The notes under the pieces are model-generated. The model saw only the letters and a list, made by a program, of their open reading frames with translations. It made no database searches and was not told where the DNA came from. DNA of 6,270 nucleotides from Lentisalinibacter sp964602525 (lineage in GTDB: Bacteria > Pseudomonadota > Gammaproteobacteria > Steroidobacterales > Woeseiaceae): contig CAZRSA010000153.1 in the NCBI GenBank assembly GCA_964602525.1, positions 1-6,270 of the forward strand. Direction: 5' to 3'. The position numbers and the translations under genes were made by a program. Of this stretch, positions 1 to 4,906 are shown in pieces (position 1 is the first letter of the stretch; every line of letters starts with the position of its first letter).

Positions 1-351
1 GACGGCCGTGCCGCCGCCCTGAACCGGCGGCTGGCGGACGAGCATCTCCCTGTGAACGTCGCCAATATGGTGTCCATCTGGACGGTGACCTACACGCGGC
101 CGAGCCGCTACAACTGGATGCTCCAGTACTACCTGCGGGCGGAGGGCATCGCCCTGCCCTGGATCGGCACCGGCCGGCTGATCTTCAGCCACACCTGGTC
201 CGACGAGGAGTTCGGCGAGGTGGCGGAGCGCTTCGTGGCCGCGGCCAGGGCCATGCAGGCGGACGGCTGGTGGTGGCAGGCGTCCGGCATGACCGACAAG
301 ACCATCAAAAAGCGCATCCTGCGCGAAATGGTGGCGGCCCGCCTCGGCTGA
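1..351 (+). CDS. Class-III PLP-dependent aminotransferase, C-terminal fragment (5' end outside window)
   Basis: The frame is open from base 1 to the TGA at 349-351, giving 116 residues of the C-terminal end; the start lies upstream of the window. The segment RYNWMLQYYLRAEGIALPWI followed by GRLIFSHTWSDEEF and an alanine-rich helix resembles the small C-terminal domain of fold-type I, class-III aminotransferases of the glutamate-1-semialdehyde aminomutase-like group. The end (DGWWW, then a basic KTIKKRILREM helix) looks like the extended tail of long members of that group. The PLP lysine and the cofactor-binding motifs would be in the missing N-terminal part, so the substrate cannot be judged. 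It converges on the next gene with only 33 bp between stops, and I see no T-tract terminator in that gap. The family call is from recognition of the C-terminal pattern; a true HemL is less likely because of the extended tail. Confidence 0.8.
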   Translation, partial: DGRAAALNRRLADEHLPVNVANMVSIWTVTYTRPSRYNWMLQYYLRAEGIALPWIGTGRLIFSHTWSDEEFGEVAERFVAAARAMQADGWWWQASGMTDKTIKKRILREMVAARLG

Positions 352-384
352 GTCGGGCCGGGGCTTTCGAACCGGCGCCGGCGC

Positions 385-987
385 TCAGTGGCGCTGGCCG
401 ATCATCTCGTCGATGCTCTCGCCGCGCAGCAGCGCGATGGGCGCCTTGTGATACAGCTTGATGTCATGGAACGGGTCCGTGAGGATCTTCGTCGCCCACA
501 CCAGGCCGGTGCGCACGTCGCGGATGAAAAACAGGTGCACCGTGCGGAATACCAGCGCCGCGGCGGCCAGCAGCAGCCACATAACCGACAGATTGTGGAT
601 GAACCCGGACCAGTCGGCCGGCGCCGCGAGCAGACCGAGCATGGTCGGATCGGCGTAGAGCGCGAACGGCGTCACCGCCCAGATGGCCAGCAGCACCACC
701 TTGCGGCGCAGGTTGTAGCCGATCTTGATCTGTTCCTTGTATTCGTGGGTGGCATCGTTCACCACGTCGTAGGTCTTCGGTTCGAAGAAAAAATGACCGA
801 TCTGCCGCGACCACATGGCGACAACCCACGCGAGGAACACCGAGGCCACCGGGTTGAACGCCACCAGTGCGTAGGCGGCGACGAAGCACAGCGCGCTCAG
901 CAGGTGCAGCGACTGATTGACCCGGCTGTGGTGATAGTAGCGATGATCGTCCCAGCGCTGTTCTCTCAGTTCTTCCAGAAAGCTCAT
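385..987 (-). CDS. Conserved four-helix membrane protein, DUF962/Mpo1-like His pattern
   Basis: This 200-aa protein has about four hydrophobic segments (near residues 28-45, 47-63, 97-117 and 130-154) and a charged, histidine-rich N-terminus. Its conserved-looking blocks are YYHHSRVNQSLHLL (17-30), RQIGHFFFEPKTYD (61-74), YNLRRKVVLL (91-100) and ATKILTDPFHDIKLYHKAP (165-183). The spacing Y-H..N...H followed by GH..FE is reminiscent of the DUF962/Mpo1 family, whose yeast member is an iron-dependent dioxygenase acting on 2-hydroxy fatty acids. That link is inference; the length and the extra C-terminal block differ from classical members. The ATG at 987-985 has GGAG (1001-998) 10 nt upstream, which fixes the start. 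It lies 98 nt downstream of psd on the same strand, so co-transcription and a role in membrane lipid metabolism are plausible. Function is not established. Confidence 0.82.
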   Translation of the reverse strand: MSFLEELREQRWDDHRYYHHSRVNQSLHLLSALCFVAAYALVAFNPVASVFLAWVVAMWSRQIGHFFFEPKTYDVVNDATHEYKEQIKIGYNLRRKVVLLAIWAVTPFALYADPTMLGLLAAPADWSGFIHNLSVMWLLLAAAALVFRTVHLFFIRDVRTGLVWATKILTDPFHDIKLYHKAPIALLRGESIDEMIGQRH

Positions 988-1028
988 GGTGGCGTATCTC
1001 CGGCGGTTGGCCTCTGACAGGTGCTATA

Positions 1029-1056
1029 CATGCCTTCGTAACGTGACACAGGCATG
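1029..1056. repeat. 28-bp interrupted palindrome between psd and the membrane-protein gene
   Basis: The arms CATGCCT (1029-1035) and AGGCATG (1050-1056) are exact reverse complements. Centred on the same point (between 1042 and 1043) is the near-palindrome GTAACGTGAC (1038-1047). In all, 11 of 14 symmetric base pairs match. It sits 30-57 nt after the psd stop and about 42 nt before the next start. No T-tract follows on either strand, so it is a poor Rho-independent terminator. It may be an operator, an mRNA-processing hairpin, or chance. Confidence 0.5.
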
Positions 1057-1085
1057 ACAGACGTCGCGGTATTGCAGCACCGCTG

Positions 1086-1958
1086 TCATCTGCGGCGGCG
1101 CAGCAGCGCCTCGCCCATCCGCAGCGTTCTGCCCGACGCGACGCCCGTCACGGGCGCGAAGCGGCCGTTCGCGAACACGATGATGGTCGAGCCCTGCTGG
1201 AAGTAGCCGAGCTCGTCGCCTTTGCGGAACGCGGCATCGCAGGGCAGCCGGTTCGGGCCGCGGTACCTCAGGTCGAGATCGCGGGGCAGACAATGCAGCC
1301 GGACGCTGGCCACCAGGATGGCGGCAACCGCGACCAGGCTCACGTGCTCGCCGGCCACGGGCAGCCCGAGGTCCATGACCACGCGCTCGTTCTTGCAGTA
1401 AAGGCGCTCGATCCGCTCCAGCGCCGGCGGATTCACGTTCCAGGTGTCGCCCGAGATGTAGTTCACCTCTTGCATGCTGCCGTCACAGGGCGCATGGAAG
1501 CGGTGATAGAAACTGGACTTCAGGCGCAGGGTCACGTAGCAGCCGTCCCGGTAGCGTTCCACCAGCGCAGGATCGCCGAGCAGCTCCTCCAGCGTGTAGG
1601 GAAAGCCCTTGGCCTGCAGCACCTCGGTGCCGCGGATGCGGCCGTGGGATACCACAATGCCGTCGCAGGGGCTGACGAGCACGGCAGCGTCGTCGTCGAT
1701 GGTACGGGCGCCCTCCTTCAGCTCCCGCGTGAAACAATCCTGCATGCTGCGAAAACGGGTCTGCTTCGCCTCGCCGAGATCGAGATCCCGGGCGAAGAGC
1801 CGCCAGACACCGATGCACAGAGCTGCGAACCACTCGCTCTCGATACGGCTCAGCCGCCCGACGAACAGGGTGAGCCAGCGCCGGGGGATGCGGTTGGTGA
1901 GCAGGAAATTGAGCTGCCCCCGCCGGGGCAGGCGGGCAGGCCGGACGTCAGTAGCCAT
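1086..1958 (-). CDS. psd: Phosphatidylserine decarboxylase proenzyme (type I-like)
   Basis: This 290-aa protein catalyses the last step of phosphatidylethanolamine synthesis, decarboxylating phosphatidylserine at the inner membrane. The N-terminal region has the usual amphipathic stretch (NFLLTNRIPRRWLTLFVGRL, residues 17-36) followed by SMQDCFTRELKEGARTID, matching the family's F-F-TREL block. Key residues are visible: Asp99 in SPCDG, His152 and His155 in YHRFHAPCDG, and the self-processing site at Gly256-Ser257 in QGSTIIVFA. Ser257 (codon at 1190-1188) becomes the pyruvoyl group, leaving an alpha chain of about 34 residues. The family norm for this site is LGST; here the preceding residue is Gln. 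Length is slightly below the E. coli enzyme (about 322 aa). The ATG at 1958 lacks a strong Shine-Dalgarno (only a GAG nearby), so the exact start is less certain than the identity. It is the first gene of a likely two-gene transcription unit. Confidence 0.96.
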   Translation of the reverse strand: MATDVRPARLPRRGQLNFLLTNRIPRRWLTLFVGRLSRIESEWFAALCIGVWRLFARDLDLGEAKQTRFRSMQDCFTRELKEGARTIDDDAAVLVSPCDGIVVSHGRIRGTEVLQAKGFPYTLEELLGDPALVERYRDGCYVTLRLKSSFYHRFHAPCDGSMQEVNYISGDTWNVNPPALERIERLYCKNERVVMDLGLPVAGEHVSLVAVAAILVASVRLHCLPRDLDLRYRGPNRLPCDAAFRKGDELGYFQQGSTIIVFANGRFAPVTGVASGRTLRMGEALLRRRR

Positions 1959-2256
1959 CGGTAGCGCTCGGGAACGCCGTAACGCCCGGCACTCTGAACG
2001 CCGTTGATTACATCGGCATTACACACGCGCCGCTGCCCCGGCGGATGCGCTGCGGCCGGAACAACCCGCCGTCATCCGCTCCGTTACGGTAGGTAATTGC
2101 CCGAATGGTATCGATCATGCTGCGCAATAGAGTCGAGGGGTGGGCACGTCGGGCCGGGACCCGGGCCATCGGCGGTCTCCGGAACGGCCGGCAGAGCCCG
2201 ATGACGGTTCACCGGTCCGACGCCTGCCGCACGCGGCCAACCAGGGAGGGGCAGCG
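1959..2256. other. Divergent intergenic region between psd and the HNH-like gene
   Basis: No convincing gene lies in these 298 bases. Several small signals are visible. On the - strand, two TGTAAT hexamers (2023-2018 and 2012-2007) are spaced 11 bp apart, and either could be a -10 element for psd; I found no good -35 for them. A 9-bp direct repeat GAACGCCGT occurs at 1972-1980 and 1996-2004. GCGGATG (2041-2047) and CATCCGC (2073-2079) form a 7-bp inverted repeat with a 25-nt gap. For the + strand genes no clear sigma70 promoter can be chosen; TTACGG at 2084-2089 and TATCGA near 2109 are 19 bp apart and weak. Confidence 0.4.
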
Positions 2257-2571
2257 ATGGACGAGCACCTCGTAGAGCAGACGTGGCGTAACGGCAGGGT
2301 CGTTGCCGGCTTCGACCCGGGGGAGTGGCGCAAGGACGAGTGCGGCGCCTGGATGCGCCGCGACCAGCACGATGCCGAATCCGAATTCGGCTGGCGCGCG
2401 CTCAAGATCCGGGGCGGCCCCGCCGAAGACGCCGGCAGTCTGCGGCCGTTTCACTGGCAGAACAGCTACGACATCGAGAACGGCCGCGCCGTGTGTCACG
2501 TCAAGGCCGACCGGGCCGACCTGCCGGCGGGGCAGGCCATCGCGCAACCCGCGAACAGCGGTGAGTGGTAG
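2257..2571 (+). CDS. Small HNH-like protein, catalytic Asp-His apparently lost
   Basis: This 104-aa cytosolic protein has no signal or membrane segment. The pattern W-R-K-D-E-C-G-A-W (24-32), EFGWRALKI (43-51) and SLRPFHWQNS (61-70) parallels a small family of HNH-type proteins. In that family, WR.D.CG is followed by YG..S..GWE-DH-I, a Gly-rich loop, and NL.PL.W.NN. Here the position of the expected Asp-His dyad reads RALK, so if it derives from that fold it is probably inactive as a nuclease. I chose the ATG at 2257 because GGGAGGG (2244-2250) lies 6 nt upstream; the in-frame ATG at 2140 has no comparable site. It lies 55 bp upstream of the zinc-ribbon gene on the same strand and is probably co-transcribed with it. 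The fold assignment is inference from motif spacing; the gene call itself is secure because of the ribosome binding site and codon content. Confidence 0.75.
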   Translation: MDEHLVEQTWRNGRVVAGFDPGEWRKDECGAWMRRDQHDAESEFGWRALKIRGGPAEDAGSLRPFHWQNSYDIENGRAVCHVKADRADLPAGQAIAQPANSGEW

Positions 2572-2626
2572 CAGTCCGCAGGCGCTGCCGGGATCGGCCG
2601 GCGCGCCGTCACAGGAGCGAATCGAC

Positions 2627-3127
2627 ATGAGTGGCAAAGACGCGAGAGTGGCCGGCCGTAACCGACGGGACCGGCTCATACAGGAGGAAATACACGACCC
2701 CTACAGGACGCGCAGCAAGCCGCCGGAACCGGCGTTGTGCCCGGAATGCGAGGCGGTGTTCTCGCAAGGCCGGTGGCAGTGGCTGCCGGAGGTGCCCCAG
2801 GGCGCCGAAAAAGAGCTGTGCCCGGCGTGTCAACGCATCCGCGACCGCGTACCGGCGGGGTTACTCTACCTGAGCGGCGCGTTTTTCGCCGAGCACCGCG
2901 ACGAGATCATGAACCTGGTCGACAATAAGGTGGAGTCGCAGAAGTCACAGCATCCGATGAAGCGGCTGATGGGTGTCGCGGAACAGGAGGACGGCGTCGA
3001 GATCAGCTTCACGGACGTGCACCTGCCCCGTGGCGTCGGCGAGGCCATCGAAAGGGCCTACGAAGGCGAACTCGATATCCACTACACGGACGAGGCCGGC
3101 ATCGTCCGGGTCTACTGGCAGCGCTGA
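2627..3127 (+). CDS. BCAM0308-type zinc-ribbon protein
   Basis: This 166-aa soluble protein carries two Cys pairs, CPEC (38-41) and CPAC (65-68), separated by 23 residues. They form a treble-clef or zinc-ribbon-like site similar to the one in the BCAM0308/NMD3-like family of uncharacterised bacterial proteins. The N-terminus is basic (RNRRDRLIQEEIHDPY). After the zinc site comes a helical part (FFAEHRDEIMNLVDNKVE, 86-103), then an alpha/beta-looking C-terminal half ending IHYTDEAGIVRVYWQR. The ATG at 2627 has AGGAG (2613-2617) nine nt upstream, so I prefer it over the upstream in-frame ATG at 2303, which lies within the preceding gene. It follows the HNH-like gene by 55 bp and converges with the cytochrome gene, leaving 34 bp between stops. 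Family members are often linked to ribosome or RNA biology by analogy with Nmd3, but no function is demonstrated by this sequence. Confidence 0.85.
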   Translation: MSGKDARVAGRNRRDRLIQEEIHDPYRTRSKPPEPALCPECEAVFSQGRWQWLPEVPQGAEKELCPACQRIRDRVPAGLLYLSGAFFAEHRDEIMNLVDNKVESQKSQHPMKRLMGVAEQEDGVEISFTDVHLPRGVGEAIERAYEGELDIHYTDEAGIVRVYWQR

Positions 3128-3161
3128 GCCGCCGGAGCATCCCGACGAGCAATGCGGGAGC

Positions 3162-3695
3162 CTATCGCCCCACCCGACGCCGTCCGGTGATCATCGGCCG
3201 CACCAGCTCGATCCGGCCCAGGTGCTGGACGGCGAAGACGGCCGCCACGTGGATCAGGGAGGCGATCCATAAGGTATGCCCGGTGAACCGGTGCACCTCC
3301 TCCAGCAGGTCGTTGCCGTACAGTGCATCGACCTCCTCGTGCAGGAAGCCCGTGAACACCAGAACCGCCACGAGCAGGAACATCAGGTAGATCATGGCCG
3401 CGCCCAATGGGTTGTGGCCGGAATCGGCCGGGATCCGGCGGACCGACAGCTGCCGCAGGTGCTCGCGTATCCCGGCGGGTGTCACCGGGAAGTCGGCAAA
3501 GCGGGCGCGCTTCGTGCCCACGAAACCCCAGACGATACGGGCAAGCACGGCCGCCGCGGCGGCGTAACCGAGCCAGGTATGGATATCTTCCCCCGGCTCG
3601 GTCAGCCAGTAATTGGCGAGAACGATGACGGCCAGCGTCCAGTGGAAGATCCGCACCGCCGGATCCCAGATCAGGATGGCCGCCGGCCGGCCCAA
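3162..3695 (-). CDS. Prokaryotic cytochrome b561 / Ni,Fe-hydrogenase b-type membrane protein, TTG start
   Basis: This 177-aa integral membrane protein has four predicted helices and the family's haem-ligand pattern: His18 (RIFHW), His39 (DIHTWLGY), His135 (EVHRFTGH) and His149 (SLIHV). Other family landmarks are IWDPAVR (9-15), RIVWGFVGTKRARFADFP (53-70), SGHNPLGAAM (92-101) and the terminal RPMITGRRR. Such proteins bind two b haems and pass electrons across the membrane between quinone and a partner. The start is not an ATG: TTG at 3695-3693 is best placed, with AGGAAGG inside the end of the upstream gene about 9 nt away. The longer frame back to 3902 would overlap the PepSY gene almost entirely and is not believable. 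The gap to the upstream PepSY stop is 5 nt, implying translational coupling. The partner and substrate are unknown. Confidence 0.9.
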   Translation of the reverse strand: MGRPAAILIWDPAVRIFHWTLAVIVLANYWLTEPGEDIHTWLGYAAAAAVLARIVWGFVGTKRARFADFPVTPAGIREHLRQLSVRRIPADSGHNPLGAAMIYLMFLLVAVLVFTGFLHEEVDALYGNDLLEEVHRFTGHTLWIASLIHVAAVFAVQHLGRIELVRPMITGRRRVGR

Positions 3696-3700
3696 CGGGA

Positions 3701-3979
3701 TCAGCCTTCCTCGCGCTTGACGATGCTCCCGTCGACGGGATTGAAGTAGATCTCCACCTTGGTGTCGTCGGGCTCGAAGCCGTAGATCTCGTAGCAGTTG
3801 CCTTCGGTGACCTTGAACTCGTTGATCCTGTAGCCCTGGTTCACGAGCTTCTGCCGGAATTCGTCGGCGTCCTGCCAGGCCGAGCGCGGCTCCGTCGTGC
3901 ACTGGGTGGTTTCCCCGCCGGCACAGCCGGCCAGTGCCGCGATGGCGACGGGCGCGAACAGCAGTTGACGCAGTTTCAT
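3701..3979 (-). CDS. Small PepSY-domain lipoprotein
   Basis: This is a 92-aa secreted protein. Residues 1-19 form a lipoprotein signal (MKLRQLL, hydrophobic core, lipobox LAGC with Cys19), and the residues after Cys19 are Ala-Gly, so no inner-membrane retention Asp is present. The mature part fits a short PepSY domain (PepSY_2 type): AWQDADEFRQKLVNQGYRI (34-52), then GNCYEIYGFEPDD (60-72), then VEIYFNPVDGSIV (75-87). The ATG at 3979 has GGAGG (3990-3986) 6 nt upstream. It overlaps nothing and is followed after 5 nt by the b561 cytochrome start, a pairing seen in other Proteobacteria. A periplasmic partner role for the cytochrome is therefore likely but inferred. Two further cysteines (27 and 62) in the mature part could form a disulphide. 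Confidence 0.9.
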   Translation of the reverse strand: MKLRQLLFAPVAIAALAGCAGGETTQCTTEPRSAWQDADEFRQKLVNQGYRINEFKVTEGNCYEIYGFEPDDTKVEIYFNPVDGSIVKREEG

Positions 3980-4057
3980 GGCAATCCTCCGTGGCCTTCG
4001 AAAACGCCGCTGAATGCTAGCACAGGCCCCGCACGGACCGGCGCCCGCACGCTCTGG

Positions 4058-4618
4058 TCAGGATGAACCGGTCAGCAGCACGACCACCCCGATGACGATG
4101 AAGACGGCGGCGGCGACCACGTTGATGAGACGCATCGGCAGGCGCTCGGCACTGAAGCGCCCGAGCAGCACCACCGGCACGTTGGCTGCCAGCATCCCGA
4201 GTGTCGTGCCCAGTACCACGATCCACACCGCCTCGAACTGAACCGCGAGCACCACCGTGGCGATCTGGGTCTTGTCGCCGATCTCCACCAGGAAAAAAGC
4301 GATCAGCGTGGTGAGGAAGGCACCGTAGGGGTACTTTGCCGCGGCGTCGTCCTCGCCGTCCGGTACCAGCACCCACAGGCCCATCACGATGAAGGCACCG
4401 GCGATCAGCCAGCGCCCTACGTCCTGCGGCAGCCATTCGGCGATCAGCGCGCCGATCTCGGCAGCCACCCAGTGATTGGCGATCGTCGCCAGCAGGATAC
4501 CGGCGAGGATGGGCGCGGGCTTGCGGAAACGCACGGCCAGGATGAGGGCCAGCAGCTGGGTCCGGTCGCCGATCTCGGCGAGAGCCACTGACAGGGTGGA
4601 GACGATGAGTGCTTCCAA
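4058..4618 (-). CDS. Gdt1/TMEM165 (UPF0016) family Mn2+ exporter, TTG start
   Basis: This 186-aa, six-helix membrane protein has an internal repeat. Each half carries the family signature E-x-G-D-(K/R)-T: EIGDRTQ at about residues 15-21 and EIGDKTQ at about 109-115. The family moves Ca2+ or Mn2+ out of the cytoplasm; bacterial members such as MneA export manganese. Length matches bacterial members (about 190 aa). The TTG at 4618-4616 is chosen because GAGGAAG (4630-4624) lies 5 nt upstream and the protein then begins just before the first helix. An ATG frame back to 4876 would translate the riboswitch, so I reject it. The Mn2+ riboswitch immediately upstream strongly supports manganese as substrate and as inducer. 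It lies 78 bp before the PepSY gene and may share a transcript with it. No strong terminator is visible in that gap. Confidence 0.95.
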   Translation of the reverse strand: MEALIVSTLSVALAEIGDRTQLLALILAVRFRKPAPILAGILLATIANHWVAAEIGALIAEWLPQDVGRWLIAGAFIVMGLWVLVPDGEDDAAAKYPYGAFLTTLIAFFLVEIGDKTQIATVVLAVQFEAVWIVVLGTTLGMLAANVPVVLLGRFSAERLPMRLINVVAAAVFIVIGVVVLLTGSS

Positions 4619-4631
4619 GCGGACTTCCTCA

Positions 4632-4671
4632 GGGGCGGGACCAACGACCGATGACGCACGCCCCCCGCCCC
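4632..4671 (-). promoter_or_regulatory. Candidate expression-platform hairpin of the Mn riboswitch
   Basis: Reading the - strand, GGGGCGGG (4671-4664) pairs perfectly with CCCGCCCC (4639-4632), giving an eight-bp, all-GC stem with a loop of 24 nt. The 3' arm ends one nt before the Shine-Dalgarno GAGGAAG (4630-4624) of the exporter. No T-run follows, so it does not look like a Rho-independent terminator. It more likely affects ribosome access, which would fit translational control as described for E. coli alx. The mechanism is inferred. Confidence 0.5.
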
Positions 4672-4687
4672 GGATTCGAGAGCCGCG

Positions 4688-4795
4688 CGTCAAAGGTCTC
4701 GCCAGGCCCGAGGCTGCCTGCGCCACGATCCATGCGGATCGAGTGTGTTGACGCAGGCCTTCCGCCGGAGCGGAAGCGGCTACTCCCCTAAGACG
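4688..4795 (-). ncRNA. yybP-ykoY manganese riboswitch aptamer
   Basis: The - strand carries the diagnostic blocks of this class in the right order: GGGGAGTAGCC (4788-4778), TCAACACACTCG (4751-4740) and GCGAGACCTTTG (4702-4691). Helices are visible. P1 is CGTC (4795-4792) plus AGG (4789-4787) with CCTTTGACG (4696-4688), allowing two T-T mismatches. A hairpin CTTCCGC/GCGGAAG (4776-4770 with 4765-4759) has a TCCG loop. A stem GCCTGCG/CGCAGGC (4758-4752 with 4722-4716) encloses CGATCC/GGATCG (4741-4736 with 4731-4726). In this class the docked loops bind one Mn2+ and turn on genes for Mn2+ efflux. Here it precedes a Gdt1-family exporter, the expected type of target. The predicted transcription start falls at its first base. 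Confidence 0.95.
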
Positions 4796-4801
4796 AGTCG
4801 T

Positions 4802-4830
4802 AGCATAGCGAGCGGCGGCCGGGACGGCAA
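4802..4830 (-). promoter_or_regulatory. Sigma70-type promoter for the riboswitch-exporter transcript
   Basis: On the - strand TTGCCG (4830-4825) and TATGCT (4807-4802) are separated by exactly 17 bp. Each hexamer matches the sigma70 consensus at 4 of 6 positions. The predicted start is near 4795, precisely where the P1 helix of the riboswitch begins, which supports both calls. Confidence 0.7.
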
Positions 4831-4870
4831 TCCGCACCGCGCCCCGCGCCGACCGGTTCCTGATGAATGC

Positions 4871-4898
4871 TTGCAATGCAAATAGGAATCATTATCAT
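4871..4898 (+). promoter_or_regulatory. Promoter of hemP and the haem receptor
   Basis: TTGCAA (4871-4876) and TATCAT (4893-4898) are spaced 16 bp apart. The -10 matches the consensus in 5 of 6 positions and the -35 in 4 of 6. The Fur box lies over the spacer and -10, the usual geometry for repression. The -35 is part of an 11-bp palindrome TTGCAATGCAA (4871-4881). The predicted start is near 4905. Confidence 0.6.
4878..4896 (+). promoter_or_regulatory. Fur box
   Basis: The 19 bases from 4878 match the classical Fur consensus at 14 of 19 positions. The right half is essentially perfect (AATCATTATC, 4887-4896) and the left half is weaker. The location just upstream of hemP and a TonB-dependent haem-type receptor is the expected one for iron-dependent repression by Fur. 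Its distance to the divergent manganese promoter -35 is about 48 bp. Confidence 0.85.
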
Positions 4899-4906
4899 TG
4901 ATAGTT

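Noticed and set aside
352..384. Terminator between the aminotransferase and the DUF962-like gene
   Set aside because: Only a 5-bp GCCGG/CCGGC stem (357-361 with 372-376) and no T-tract on either strand.
388..1017. 209-codon open frame on the + strand opposite the DUF962-like gene
   Set aside because: His/Arg/Gln-rich shadow translation without recognisable motifs; the - strand frame has helices and a ribosome binding site.
1293..1964. 223-codon open frame on the + strand opposite psd
   Set aside because: Antisense shadow of an unambiguous psd gene.
2140..2256. Upstream start of the HNH-like gene at 2140
   Set aside because: No ribosome binding site, Pro/Arg-rich translation, and a strong site precedes ATG 2257.
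2303..2626. Longer zinc-ribbon protein starting at 2303
   Set aside because: It overlaps the HNH-like gene; ATG 2627 has a ribosome binding site and gives an ordinary N-terminus.
3128..3161. Bidirectional terminator between the zinc-ribbon and cytochrome genes
   Set aside because: Only a 5-bp TCCCG/CGGGA stem with an 11-nt loop and no T-tract.
3696..3902. Longer cytochrome b561 frame starting at 3902
   Set aside because: It overlaps the PepSY gene in another frame and adds low-complexity Arg-rich sequence not seen in the family.
4619..4876. N-terminal extension of the Gdt1-family protein from an ATG at 4876
   Set aside because: It would translate the complete Mn2+ riboswitch and overlie its promoter; the TTG at 4618 has a good Shine-Dalgarno and gives the normal family length.
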